This document shows positions 28,601-37,593 of a stretch of 64,000 bases of DNA, in pieces. The first letter of the stretch is position 1, and every line of letters starts with the position of its first letter. Made by a program: the position numbers and the translations under genes. The stretch lies in NCBI RefSeq assembly GCF_010723575.1, contig NZ_BLKZ01000001.1, forward strand, positions 2,790,001 to 2,854,000, in the 5' to 3' direction. Below the pieces are notes generated by a model. It saw only the letters and a program-made list of their open reading frames with translations. It ran no database searches and was not told where the DNA came from. The DNA comes from Mycobacterium bourgelatii (GTDB lineage Bacteria > Actinomycetota > Actinomycetes > Mycobacteriales > Mycobacteriaceae).

Positions 28601-30183
28601 GCCGCCGGCCAAGACGGAGGCCCCGGGGGCAAAGGTGGGGCCGGCGGCGCCGGCGGCCAGGGAGGCGACGGGTACGGCGCAATAGCAGGCAACGGCGGCA
28701 AGGGCGGCAACGGAGGCGCCGGGGGGGCCGGCGGTGCCGGCGCCGACTCATTGGTGACGGACGCGGACGACGGCGGAAAGGGGGGTGACGGCGGCGTCGG
28801 CGGCAAGGGCGGCAATGGAGGCACTTCGTTCGGTGCCACGGGAACGGGCAGTGGGATCGCCGGCGGCGGTGGAGACGCCGGCGACGGCGGTAACGGCGGC
28901 GGCGGCGGTGCTGGCGGCAAAGGCGGCGAAAGCACTGTTTTCAACGCAGGTAGCGGCGGGGCCGCCGGCATCGGCGGGAACGGTGGCAACGGTGGGCACG
29001 GCGGCGCGAACGGCGGCAGGGGTGGACACGGCGGTGACGGCGGTGACGGCGGCAACGGCGGCAAGGGCAACGGCACTAGCAGCCACCGTGGCGGCCATGG
29101 CGGCACCGGTGGCAACGCCGGTAATGGTGGCAACGGCGGCAACGGCAACGGCGCCATCGCCGGCATGGGCGGCAACGGGGGTACCGGCGGCAGCGGCGGC
29201 GACGGCGGCAATGCCTCGTGGTCCGGCCTGGTCGGCGTGTCCTATGAGGGCGGCAGCGGCGCTGCCGGCGGCAATGGCGGCAATGGCGGCGATGGCGGCA
29301 TCTCCCCGGGCTTCGGCGAGGGCCATGGCGGCAGCGGCGGCGACGGTGGCGAGGGTGGTAGCGGCGGCAACGGCGGGGACGCCGGCACAGCAGTCAACGG
29401 TGGCGCCGGCGGCAACGGCGCCTCAGGCGGCAGCGGAGGCAACGGCGGTAACGCGGGCTTTACCGGCGGCGCCGGCGGCCAGGGCGGCAGTGGCGCCGAT
29501 GGTGGTGCCGGTGGCCACGGCGGCAGCGGCGATGGCCCCGGCTTAAACGGCTGGAACGGTGGCAACGGTGGCAACGCCGGCAATGGTGGCAACGCCGGCA
29601 ACGGCGGCAATGGCGTTGGCGCCGCCGGTGGCCACGCTGGCTTCGCCGGCAACGGGGGCAACGGGGGCAACGGCGGCTTCGGTAACCCGGATGACGGTCC
29701 GCCCAACAACAACGACGGCGGCAACGGTGGCAACGGCGGCAACGGCGGCAACGGCGGCAACGGCGGAACCGCCCTCGGCGGCGGCGCCGGCGGCACCCCT
29801 ACGGCCGGTGGGACTGGTGGAAATGGCGGCACCGGCGGTTATGGCGGTACAGCCTCACCGGCGACAATGGCAACGGCGGACTCGGCGGCAACGGCGGCAA
29901 CGGCGGAACCGGCGGCAGTGGAACGATGCCCAACGTCTCCGGCGCCAAAGGCGGCAACGGCGGCAGCGGTGGAAGTGGCGGCAACGGTAATACGAAGGGC
30001 GACTCCAAGTACTGGGGCGACGGCGGTAAAGGCGGCGGCGGCGGCGACGGCGGTACCGGCGGCAAGGGCGGCAACGGGGGAGCCGGCTTTGTAGGCGCCA
30101 TCGGAAGCAGCGGCGCCGGACCCAGCGGCACCACCGGCGGCGACGGGGGGGACGGCGGCAAGGGCGGAAACGGCGGCAACTAA
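25680..30183 (+). pseudogene. PE_PGRS family gene with two frameshifts (tandem paralogue)
   Basis: The PE domain from ATG 25680 (MTFLLVSPELVAAAASD) is intact, with YATAE and GRPLIG motifs. In the G-rich run at about 26170-26180 the frame is lost; the PGRS repeat continues in another frame to about 29850, where a second shift is needed to reach a clean PGRS end and TAA at 30181-30183. Read through both shifts, the product would be about 1500 residues. Both lesions are single-base-type changes in highly repetitive G+C-rich DNA, so sequencing or assembly error is a real alternative. Upstream sequence, PE domain and early PGRS repeats closely match the preceding gene, indicating tandem duplication. 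Confidence 0.8.
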
Positions 30184-30200
30184 TACCTCGCCAGCACCCC

Positions 30201-30260
30201 GCGAGCAGACGCAATCTTGTACGGAAACGGCCCGAACAGTACGAGTTTGCGTCTGCTCGC
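30201..30260 (+). terminator. Strong hairpin terminator after the PE_PGRS pair
   Basis: GCGAGCAGACGCAA (30201-30214) pairs perfectly with TTGCGTCTGCTCGC (30247-30260), and the stem extends inward with few mismatches to TTGTAC/GTACGAG around a short loop. CGGCCTTTTCG follows directly. It lies 17 bases past the PE_PGRS stop. Confidence 0.75.
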
Positions 30261-30398
30261 CGGCCTTTTCGTGGCGCGCCAGTGTGTCGGGCACTTGGGA
30301 CCAATGTCCCGGCGCCAATAGTGTCTTTGCGCCCTATGTCCTGACGGCAGGAAGCGGCAACATGGCCACTGACACACGGCGAAAGGGGTTGTCAGGCC

Positions 30399-30851
30399 AT
30401 GAGCGGTCGGAATTTCGGCACGGTGCCGTCGGCGGACGAGTACAGCAAGCCGGACGATAATCAGCTGCAGCCCGAGGACACGCTGATCGATCGCGGTGTC
30501 GACGACATGCTCGACGAGGGGTATTCGCCGCCGGAGCGAGCGTACGGACCGGGCGCCTGGGCAGCTGAAACCCTCGATCAGCACCTTGCCGAGGAAGAGC
30601 CGGACCCGGTGTCGCGCCTCAATCACCCGCTCGACGAAGAAGAGCTACAACGTTCGGACGAGGCCGAACGCGAGGCCGAGTTTCCGGAGTGGCGTGAGGT
30701 CGGAGGGCCGCGGGCCGGCCGACTTGTCGCGCCGGACATGGGATTTGGCGAAGACACGGAGGCGGAGCTGGTGGCCGATGACGTGGGCATCAGCGGGGGA
30801 GCAGCCTCTGCCGAAGAGGCCGCCGTCCACATCATCGACAACGGCGACTAG
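30399..30851 (+). CDS. DUF5709 family acidic protein (150 aa)
   Basis: The protein is strongly acidic and has the family layout: DTLIDRGVDDMLDEGYSPPER near the start, ETLDQHLAEEEPD in the middle, then GPRAGRLVAPDMG, AELVADDVGISGGAASAEEAAVHI at the end. GAAAGGGG lies upstream of the ATG. The family is restricted to actinobacteria and has no known function; the length is usual. Its stop codon abuts the stop of the convergent 510-residue gene (30852), leaving no terminator space between them. Confidence 0.8.
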   Translation: MSGRNFGTVPSADEYSKPDDNQLQPEDTLIDRGVDDMLDEGYSPPERAYGPGAWAAETLDQHLAEEEPDPVSRLNHPLDEEELQRSDEAEREAEFPEWREVGGPRAGRLVAPDMGFGEDTEAELVADDVGISGGAASAEEAAVHIIDNGD

Positions 30852-32384
30852 TCAGCCAAGCCCACTTCGCTCGGTAGCGAGCGAGCCAGCGATATCGGCG
30901 TGATCGGTATTGACGGCTTGCCGGGCAAGACGGTCCCGCAACGCATCTGGGATCTCGTCACGACGCTCAACTAGTGCGTCCCACACCTTCTGCGGGGTCT
31001 CCTCGGTGAGCGCGGCGACAACATCGTCGACGTTGTCCATGCCGTCGATGAGTTCGAGTACGCGGCGTCGGCCCTGCGAATCCTGGGCGAGGGCGAGGTT
31101 GATCAGGGCTTCGATATGTTCGCCGCGAGCCGCCGCGTTCACCGCAGACATGATCTGCTGATCGGTCAGATCGTCGAGATACGAAGCCAGGACCGGGATG
31201 GCGGTATCCGGGAGTGAAGCGACCAGCGGAAGGGTGTCTGTCCACAGGTCGTGCTGGGCGCAAGTGGTCAACACGTTGAGCAGCACGTTCGGGTCCTGCA
31301 TGACGGGCAGCGCAGCCATGCGTCGGCGGTCGTCATCGCTCATTGCCATCGCGATAGGAATCAGGGACTCCCACTCGTCGGCCGCATCGGCTTCACGAAT
31401 GAGCTCACCCATTCGCTCCGCGGGCTCCTGAGCGACTCGCGCGGCGATGAATTCTCGCTGCGCACATGGCAATTGAGCTGCCAACGGGAGCAGATCAAGC
31501 CACAACCCTCGGTTCAACGCCACATCAAGAATCGCGGTCAGAGTGGACTCCCGGTGTACCGCAGGATGTTGTGTGAAGACTTCGAGACTCTCTCGGCTCA
31601 TCGCCCGCGTGACCGGCAGCAGTGCGTCCCATGCCTCGAGGCGGTCCACCGCGTGAATCAATCCTTCGAGAACCGCGTCTCCCAATGATGCAGCAATGTC
31701 GCCGATGCGGCCCTTGTTGTGGGGACCGACATTGTCGAACAGGTCGATCGCCTGTGCCCACAAGTCATTCTCGTGTGCCGCGCGGACGATGCCCGGCAGC
31801 CGGTCGCTGATGATGTCGACCATGTTGTCGAGGCGAGATTTCTCCTCGAGCAGAAAACCGATGCGCAGCAGGTCGGCGTCTCCCATCACGGGTGCTGCCG
31901 CACGCAGTGACGGATCCGGTAGGACCCCTACGAAGCGACCCATCGTGACGTGGTCGTCGCGCTGGAGTAATTGCTTGGCGACCTCGGCAATCACCCGTGG
32001 TGGCATGGCGCTGATCAACGACGCCGCGCGACGCGGATCGAGTTGGACCGCGGTCTCGGCGAGAAACGGCGTGGGCAGTTGCTCCGCAATGGCGACGCCG
32101 CGGGACGGCTCCAACATGCCGGCGATGGATGCACACAGCCGTGGCCCGAATGCGTGTCGTGCTGCCTTGGCGCTGATGGCGACTGGCACGAGCTTGCTGG
32201 CTGCCGCGACGCGCTTTAGCCGTGCGGCATCGGCGTCAAACAACCGTTCGGTGACCTGCTCACGGAAGGCACGCAACGACTCGTGGGGCAGGTCCAGCAG
32301 AAAGTCGAGGTCGTGCGGGTTCTCGACGTTGAGCAGCCGAGCAAGTTTGGTGATTTCCGCCAACTTGGCCAGCTGCTCGCTCAC
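30852..32384 (-). CDS. Helical-repeat protein of unknown function (510 aa)
   Basis: The whole protein looks like a solenoid of paired helices. Segments such as DPRRAASLISAMPPRVIAEV and IAARVAQEPAERMGELI recall the MgtE N-terminal repeat, but no transporter domain, CBS domain or membrane segment is present. The start overlaps the stop of the upstream small gene by four bases (ATGA), so the two form an operon with translational coupling. I do not recognise an enzyme motif. A scaffold or protein-binding role is an inference from the fold only. Confidence 0.6.
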   Translation of the reverse strand: MSEQLAKLAEITKLARLLNVENPHDLDFLLDLPHESLRAFREQVTERLFDADAARLKRVAAASKLVPVAISAKAARHAFGPRLCASIAGMLEPSRGVAIAEQLPTPFLAETAVQLDPRRAASLISAMPPRVIAEVAKQLLQRDDHVTMGRFVGVLPDPSLRAAAPVMGDADLLRIGFLLEEKSRLDNMVDIISDRLPGIVRAAHENDLWAQAIDLFDNVGPHNKGRIGDIAASLGDAVLEGLIHAVDRLEAWDALLPVTRAMSRESLEVFTQHPAVHRESTLTAILDVALNRGLWLDLLPLAAQLPCAQREFIAARVAQEPAERMGELIREADAADEWESLIPIAMAMSDDDRRRMAALPVMQDPNVLLNVLTTCAQHDLWTDTLPLVASLPDTAIPVLASYLDDLTDQQIMSAVNAAARGEHIEALINLALAQDSQGRRRVLELIDGMDNVDDVVAALTEETPQKVWDALVERRDEIPDALRDRLARQAVNTDHADIAGSLATERSGLG

Positions 32385-32596
32385 AGCCCAAGCGCCTTGC
32401 GTACCGCCGGACGGAGCAACCGCGGGGTGTGGTCGAGCGATGCGTTGATCGATTTGGTCAACGTTTGCGCGCGACGTTCCAGCGTGGTTTCGAGAAGCGT
32501 GTTTAGCTCCTGTAGCTGCGCGGGGGGCAGGCTCTCGAACCCGTCGGGAAGGGGAGCGCGCAATGTGCGAGAGAGTTCCTCTGCGACTTCAGACAT
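32381..32596 (-). CDS. Small helical protein (71 aa), first gene of a two-gene operon
   Basis: ATG 32596 was chosen because AGGAGA lies eight bases upstream; the longer frame has no such site. The protein is mostly helical: EELSRTLRAPL, then a segment with Leu heptads (LQELNTLLETTLERRAQTLTKSI) that could form a short coiled coil, ending RKALGL. Its stop overlaps the start of the 510-residue gene (ATGA), so the two products are probably made in step and may interact. The family and function are not known to me. Confidence 0.6.
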   Translation of the reverse strand: MSEVAEELSRTLRAPLPDGFESLPPAQLQELNTLLETTLERRAQTLTKSINASLDHTPRLLRPAVRKALGL

Positions 32597-32821
32597 CGTT
32601 GTCTCCTGTCGGGTTGCTGGTGGATTGTATCGCCACCACGGCCCACTTCCTCGCCACTGCCTACCGCCCACCAAGTCAGGTAACCGGTAAGGCTGAGTAC
32701 GCAAGCGGCAACTGCATCCGGAATCAGGTAACCCACTACTCAAGCCCCTCTAATCGTTCGGCGCGAGGCTGTTTCCACCGGTCGCCCGTGGCGCCGGGAT
32801 AGCCAGGCAGGAGGGCTCGAC

Positions 32822-34579
32822 GTGGCGAATTTCGCGGTGCTGCCGCCGGAAATCAATTCATTGCGCATGTTCACCGGTGCCGGTTCGGCGCCCATGTTGA
32901 GCGCGGCCGCTGCTTGGGACGGCTTGGCTTCAGAGCTGGGGATTGCTGCGTCGTCGTTTTCGGCGATCACTTCGGGCATAGCGGGTCAGGCTTGGCAGGG
33001 TCCGGCTTCGGCCACGATGGTGGCCGCGGCAGCCCCGTATACGGCGTTCTTGAACGCTGCGGCGGCTCAAGCCGCGGGGGCGTCCGCCCAGGCCAAAGTG
33101 GTGGCTAGCGTGTTTGAGGCCGCGCGCGCCGCCACGATTCATCCATTGGAGGTGGCGGCCAACCGCCATGCGTTCGTCCAACTGGTGCGGTCAAACTTCT
33201 TGGGGCTCAACGCTCAAGCGATCATGGCGTGCGAGAGCCTGTACGAGGGGATGTGGGCCGCCGACGTCTCGGCGATGGCGGCTTATCACTCCGGGGCATC
33301 GTCGGCCGCGGCGAACCTGATTTCGATACCGGCCAGCCTGCAGCAGTTTTTGCAGAGCCTGCCGAATCTAGGGGTCGGCAACAGGGGCAACGGCAACCTT
33401 GGCAGCGGCAACACTGGCGACGGCAATGTCGGCTTCGGAAACAGCGGGGTGGGGAACAGCGAACTCGTCCCTCCACAGTCGGGCAACAACAACATCGGCT
33501 CGGGTAACAACGGCAGCAACAACATTGGCGGCGGAAACCACGGCAGTTACAACATTGGCTTCGGCAACTTCGGCAACGGGAACATCGGCTTCGGAAACAG
33601 TGGCCCCTCCGACCTTTTCAACCCAGACCTGTTCAGTTTTCACCCATCGCCGGGCAACAACAACGTGGGCATGGGCAACTTCGGCAGCAACAATTTTGGG
33701 CTCGGAAACACCGCTGACGGCAACATAGGTGGCGGGAACACCGGCAATGGAAACATCGGTGCGGGGAACGCCGGCCACGGAAACTTCGGCTTCGGAAACA
33801 CGGGCAACAACAACGTTGGAATCGGGCTCAGCGGCGACAACCAGTTCGGTATCAACTTGGCCGGGCTGCTGAACTCGGGCAGCGGCAATATCGGGTTTGG
33901 CAATTCGGGCACCAACAACATCGGCTTCTTCAACTCCGGTACCGGCAACATCGGTATCTTCAGCTCGGGCGTCAATGACGTATTCCCTGGCGCCATCAAC
34001 AGTGTCGGCATCGGCAACGCCGGCACCGGCCTCTTGGGTTTTGGGAACTCGGGTGCCGGAAACGTCGGCTTCTGGAACTCCGGCTTCCTGAACACCGGCC
34101 TCGGCAACGCGGGGTCGATGAATACCGGCGGTTGGAACGGGGAAAACCTCAACACCGGCTTCGGTAACTCGGGTGAGGCGAACACGGGCTTTGGCAACTC
34201 GGGCCACATCAACACGGGCTTCTGGAACTCAGGCTACGTAAACACCGGCTTCGGGTTTGCCACTGACAACGGTTACGCGGGGCTAGGCACGACCGCTAAT
34301 TCGGGGTTGTTCAACGAAGGTGGCGGGATCTCGGGGTTCGGCAACAAGTTCAGCGGTGGTTCGTTCGAAAGTGGTGGTTCGTCTGGCTTCTTCAACAAGG
34401 CCACCGGAGGGTCGATCATCAGCGGCGCAATCTCGGGCTTCTTCAACACCGGTGTCACCGGCGCGATAGGCGCCTTCCCGAGCGGGATTTTCAGCGGCTT
34501 TATTTCAGGCTTTGGCAACACGGGGATTGGTATCCCCGGCTTCTTGAGCCTTGCTGCCCTGGCGATACATGCCAACTGA
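32822..34579 (+). CDS. PPE-MPTR family protein (585 aa)
   Basis: GTG 32822 is preceded by AGGAGGGCTCGAC, a very good ribosome binding site. The PPE domain (about 1-180) carries the PPEINS start, the canonical WQGPAS site and VHP-like ATIHPLEVAANR. It is followed by about 400 residues of NxGxGNxG and FGNSG-type MPTR repeats ending in a hydrophobic tail (FLSLAALAIHAN). Unlike the two giant PPE genes it has no PI-rich beta segments. PPE proteins are exported by ESX systems, usually with a PE partner, but none is next to this gene. A short gap then leads to the IS3 element. Confidence 0.93.
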   Translation: MANFAVLPPEINSLRMFTGAGSAPMLSAAAAWDGLASELGIAASSFSAITSGIAGQAWQGPASATMVAAAAPYTAFLNAAAAQAAGASAQAKVVASVFEAARAATIHPLEVAANRHAFVQLVRSNFLGLNAQAIMACESLYEGMWAADVSAMAAYHSGASSAAANLISIPASLQQFLQSLPNLGVGNRGNGNLGSGNTGDGNVGFGNSGVGNSELVPPQSGNNNIGSGNNGSNNIGGGNHGSYNIGFGNFGNGNIGFGNSGPSDLFNPDLFSFHPSPGNNNVGMGNFGSNNFGLGNTADGNIGGGNTGNGNIGAGNAGHGNFGFGNTGNNNVGIGLSGDNQFGINLAGLLNSGSGNIGFGNSGTNNIGFFNSGTGNIGIFSSGVNDVFPGAINSVGIGNAGTGLLGFGNSGAGNVGFWNSGFLNTGLGNAGSMNTGGWNGENLNTGFGNSGEANTGFGNSGHINTGFWNSGYVNTGFGFATDNGYAGLGTTANSGLFNEGGGISGFGNKFSGGSFESGGSSGFFNKATGGSIISGAISGFFNTGVTGAIGAFPSGIFSGFISGFGNTGIGIPGFLSLAALAIHAN

Positions 34580-34808
34580 CCGAATTGGTTGTGCGGTAGC
34601 GGAATTGGCTATGGTCAGGTCCGAAAGCGGACATGACCAACTGCAGATATGGGGCGATGGAGATCCCGGTCGCCGACGTGGCTGTCGAGGGGTGATGCCA
34701 TCGCTTGCGGTCAGGATCCCCCGGTCAGCGTGCCGGTCTCCTGCTGGTGATCTCGAAAGTAGTTCGTATAACCCACATCTGGATCACGCTTAAACGTGGC
34801 GGCAAGTG
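34580..34808. other. Intergenic stretch before the IS3 element
   Basis: No gene or convincing promoter was seen. Its last four bases, AGTG, are the target sequence duplicated by the IS3 insertion. Confidence 0.4.
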
Positions 34809-34888
34809 TGAGGTGAGCCCGTCGTAGTGGTCCAGTCGTTGTGGGACTCTGATGCCCGAGTGTTCGGGCAGGAAGAATCGACGACGAC

Positions 34889-35176
34889 ATGGCAACGAAC
34901 AAGCGCCGGCGGCACACGCCGGATCAGATCATCCGCAAGCTCGCCGAGGGCAACAAGCTCCTTGGAACCGGGCAGCAACTCAGCGAAGTGTGTCGCCACC
35001 TCGAGATCACCGAGTCGACCTGGCATCGCTGGGTCGCCCAGTACGGCGGGATGAAGGCCAGCGACGCCAAACGCCTCAAGGAACTTGAGGCCGAGAACGC
35101 CAGGCTCAAGAAGCTGGTCGCCAACCAGGCCCTTGACATCGACATGCTCAAGGAGATCTCGTCGGGAAACTTCTGA
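34889..35176 (+). CDS. IS3-family transposase OrfA
   Basis: The protein has 95 residues with a helix-turn-helix (QLSEVCRHLEITESTWHRWV) followed by a leucine-zipper-like helix (LKELEAENARLKKLVANQALDIDML), the standard OrfA layout for DNA end binding and dimerisation. It ends SSGNF. The codons just before its stop carry GGGAAAC (35164-35170) in the phase G GGA AAC, a fitting slippery site for a -1 shift into OrfB. Confidence 0.92.
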   Translation: MATNKRRRHTPDQIIRKLAEGNKLLGTGQQLSEVCRHLEITESTWHRWVAQYGGMKASDAKRLKELEAENARLKKLVANQALDIDMLKEISSGNF

Positions 35177-35205
35177 CCCCGAACCGCAAGCGCAGCGCCG
35201 CGGCG

Positions 35206-36027
35206 ATGCTGCGCGAGCGGTTCGGGGTCTCCGAACGGCGGGCGTGCGCGGTGGTCGGCATCCACCGTTCCACCATGCGTCTGCAACCAGCGCCGATCAG
35301 CGATGAGGAGGCCCAATTGCGGGCCTGGCTACGCGCGTTCTCCACCCAGCGGCCCCGCTGGGGATGGCGCCGTGCTGCGATCGCGGCACGGCGAGCTGGC
35401 TGGAAGGTCAACAACAAGCGCATCCGCCGCCTGTGGCGCGAGGAAGGCCTGCGGGTTCCGCAGCGCCGCAGGAAGAAACGCTTGACCGGCATCGGTGCGC
35501 AGGTCGGGGCGATGTGCCCGATCCGCCCGAATGCGATCTGGGCGATGGACTTTCAGTTCGACACCACCGCCGACGGACGAACGTTGAAGATGCTCAACGT
35601 AATCGATGAGTTCACCCGCCAAGCCCTGGCGATCGAAGTCGACCGGGCCATCAACGCCGACGGCGTGGTCGACGTTCTCGATGCTCTGGCCCTGATGCAT
35701 GGGGCACCGGCCTACGTGCGGTTCGACAACGGACCCGAGTTCATCGCCCATGCTGTCAACGACTGGTGCCGCTTCAACGGCACCGGCTCGCTATTCATCG
35801 ATCCCGGATCCCCCTGGCAGAACGCCTGGATCGAGTCATTCAACGGCCGACTGCGCGACGAGCTACTCAACTCCTGGCGCTTCGACTCCCTGCAAGAAGC
35901 CCAAATCATCATCGAAGATTGGAGAATCGACTACAACGCCAACCGGCCTCACTCCGCCCACAATGGGCTCACCCCAGCCGAGTTCGCCCTACAGTGGACC
36001 ACGACCCACCAACCGCAAGCCGCATAG
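35206..36027 (+). CDS. IS3-family transposase OrfB (integrase domain)
   Basis: The protein has 273 residues from ATG 35206, but the frame is open back to about 35137, overlapping orfA. It is probably translated as an OrfAB fusion after a -1 shift, reading GKLLTPNRKR across the junction. The DDE catalytic core is complete: WAMDFQFD, VRFDNGPEF and NAWIESFNGRLRDE. The HHR-like upstream region (RRACAVVGIHRSTMR) is also present. With intact ends, target duplication and both frames, this copy may be active. Confidence 0.92.
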   Translation: MLRERFGVSERRACAVVGIHRSTMRLQPAPISDEEAQLRAWLRAFSTQRPRWGWRRAAIAARRAGWKVNNKRIRRLWREEGLRVPQRRRKKRLTGIGAQVGAMCPIRPNAIWAMDFQFDTTADGRTLKMLNVIDEFTRQALAIEVDRAINADGVVDVLDALALMHGAPAYVRFDNGPEFIAHAVNDWCRFNGTGSLFIDPGSPWQNAWIESFNGRLRDELLNSWRFDSLQEAQIIIEDWRIDYNANRPHSAHNGLTPAEFALQWTTTHQPQAA

Positions 36028-36280
36028 CGACTGGACCATCAAACGGGTCCCCCTCAAGTGTCGTAAGCCTCCGGCGCTGGCTTGGTGAGGTGCGCTGGCC
36101 GGTGCCTGGATTGGACGGATTCGTTTCCGCAACGAATGCGGGAGTCGAGGTACGTGGAATTCAAAATTCTTAGATCGACTTAAGGCCCTTTCGGGAGCGA
36201 TATTCCGGACGTAGTGTCAGATTGGTTCGCAGTTTTCCCAGCACGCGGACCACCGGCACACTCGGTAAGGAAGTACGTAG

Positions 36281-36598
36281 ATGTTAAACAGCCTTGCGGT
36301 CCACAACAACGGCTTCTCTCAGCAGCGCGTGCACGACGCTGAACTGCTAAAGAAGTCTGGGGCACACAAGCTCGTCGTCGCAGACAGCGACGGCAACTGC
36401 TTGGCGTTTGTCTTGGCCTGGGACAGCTTCGACTACGACGCTGAGACCGACACCTATATCTGCATTGCCGAGGCCGATGGCAGAGAGCTGATGACTATGT
36501 ACACCGCCGGCGAAGTGAAGTCAGTGCCTAATTCGAATCTGTATGTCGTCACTGCACCCGCTGGGGTTCATCGCGACAAAGTGTTGAAGGCCTTATGA
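36281..36598 (+). CDS. Hypothetical protein (105 aa)
   Basis: ATG 36281 is preceded by AAGGAAGT at good spacing. The protein is slightly acidic, cytosolic and probably alpha/beta, with HKLVVADSDGNCLAFVLAWDSFDYDAETDTYICIAE in the middle and a short basic end. I do not recognise the family and see no catalytic motif, signal peptide or membrane segment. It lies alone between the IS3 element and the tetR gene. Confidence 0.55.
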   Translation: MLNSLAVHNNGFSQQRVHDAELLKKSGAHKLVVADSDGNCLAFVLAWDSFDYDAETDTYICIAEADGRELMTMYTAGEVKSVPNSNLYVVTAPAGVHRDKVLKAL

Positions 36599-36872
36599 GT
36601 TGCCGGACGGCATGTAGACGCCGACCGTCGGCGTTCGCTTGTTCCTATGCGTCTAGGAGGCGTCTAGGAGGCGTCTAGGAATACCGCCGCGGTTCGCACA
36701 CTTACTGATCTCCGTGGCTGACGCGTGGGCGCGGCCTGCGACGAACGGCGGACGGCCATGCCCGTAGCTGGCCAACCGACCCGGTCATCCAGCGGCCTGA
36801 TGGCGGGCTGGTGTCGGCGAGCCAACGGCAGACACGGTAACTGGGTAGGGCCGAATGTGTGTGTCAAGGGGC
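36599..36872. other. Intergenic stretch with an 11-bp triple repeat
   Basis: GCGTCTAGGA occurs three times in tandem with an 11-bp period at 36649-36680. Otherwise no gene is seen. The repeat is followed by DNA without clear coding signal up to the tetR promoter. Confidence 0.5.
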
Positions 36873-36894
36873 TATGATAGACCGTTCGTACGGT
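36873..36894 (+). promoter_or_regulatory. tetR promoter -10 and operator
   Basis: A TATGAT -10 box (36873-36878) is followed at once by ACCGT-TCGT-ACGGT (36881-36894), an inverted repeat that would cover the transcription start. The same ACCGT/ACGGT half-sites occur in the mce promoter at 37757-37768. The arrangement fits autorepression by the TetR protein. Confidence 0.5.
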
Positions 36895-36921
36895 TAGTTT
36901 GATGATTCCGAAGGGTGGCAG

Positions 36922-37593
36922 ATGCCGAGATCGCCTGGCCGGCGCGGTGAGATCCTCGACGCCTTTGTTCGCTATGTCGCCGAACGCGGTTATGACAGAA
37001 CGAACATTGGTGATATCGCCGACGAGCTGGGGATGTCCAAGGGCACCATCGTCCATCACTTCGGCACCAAAGCGCAGATGCTGCGGGAGCTGGAGGAGAC
37101 TCACCTCGCGCGCCAACTCGAAGCGCTCCGCATGGCCTGGGACCGCTTGAGTGCGCCGCACGAGCGTATCGCCGCGATCATTCACACCTCGGTTTTGTTT
37201 CAGGTGATCGAACGCAACGCGACGGTGGCAAGCCAGCGCGAGGTGGTCCAGCTGTCTGATGACCCAGCCATGCAGCAAGTGCGCAAACTCCGGGATCAAT
37301 TGCAGGAACTGACAATTGACGAAATTCGTGCCGGTGTGGAGTGCGGGTTGTTCCGCAGCGTGAACGTCGAGTTGGCAGCGCTGCAACTGTGGGGATCGCT
37401 GGAGTGGATGTGGGTGTGGTTCAACCCGGCCGACTCCCGGACGCCCGAGCAAGTGGGGGCCGCTTTCGTCGATGTCTTCCTCGGCGGACTGCTGCTCGAC
37501 CGGTTCGAGCTTAGTAAGTGGGCCGACCCTGCCGCGGACTTCGTCTCGGTGGTGCGCGACTGCATTGCCGCGGTCACCAACCCGGCGGAGTAG
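36922..37593 (+). CDS. TetR-family transcriptional regulator
   Basis: The protein has 223 residues. The N-terminal TetR helix-turn-helix is at about residues 10-55 (RGEILDAFVRYVAERGYDRTNIGDIADELGMSKGTIVHHFGTKAQML), and the C-terminal ligand-binding half is helical. AAGGG precedes the ATG. It lies upstream of the yrbE/mce operon in the same direction, separated by 334 bp with its own promoter. A palindrome in each of the two promoters points to control of both itself and mce. In M. tuberculosis mce3 is controlled by the TetR protein Mce3R, but that is a larger protein encoded divergently, so this is not simply its equivalent. The ligand is unknown; a lipid or steroid-CoA would fit the target operon. 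Confidence 0.85.
   Translation: MPRSPGRRGEILDAFVRYVAERGYDRTNIGDIADELGMSKGTIVHHFGTKAQMLRELEETHLARQLEALRMAWDRLSAPHERIAAIIHTSVLFQVIERNATVASQREVVQLSDDPAMQQVRKLRDQLQELTIDEIRAGVECGLFRSVNVELAALQLWGSLEWMWVWFNPADSRTPEQVGAAFVDVFLGGLLLDRFELSKWADPAADFVSVVRDCIAAVTNPAE

Larger units (their letters stand above)
34809..36056 (+). mobile_element. Complete IS3-family element (1248 bp)
   Basis: The left end TGAGGTGAGCCCGT and the reverse complement of the right end TGAGGGGGACCCGT are imperfect inverted repeats and also share GGTCCAGTCG further in. The 4-bp direct repeat AGTG flanks the element (34805-34808 and 36057-36060). It has the usual two overlapping frames, orfA and orfB in the -1 frame. The truncated copy at 1-182 is identical over the shared part. 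Confidence 0.92.

Noticed and set aside
22384..30183. Short-period repeats in the PE_PGRS genes as a possible CRISPR array
   Set aside because: The repeats are contiguous coding Gly codons without unique spacers of constant length; no cas genes.
22315..30318. Long antisense open frames opposite the PE_PGRS genes (Pro- or Ala-rich products)
   Set aside because: They mirror the GGC-rich codons of PGRS repeats in other frames, have low-complexity composition and no ribosome binding sites.
1..36056. Composite transposon bounded by the two IS3 copies
   Set aside because: The segment is very large, carries ordinary mycobacterial PE/PPE genes and no cargo typical of composite transposons; two independent insertions are simpler, so only the potential for recombination is reported.
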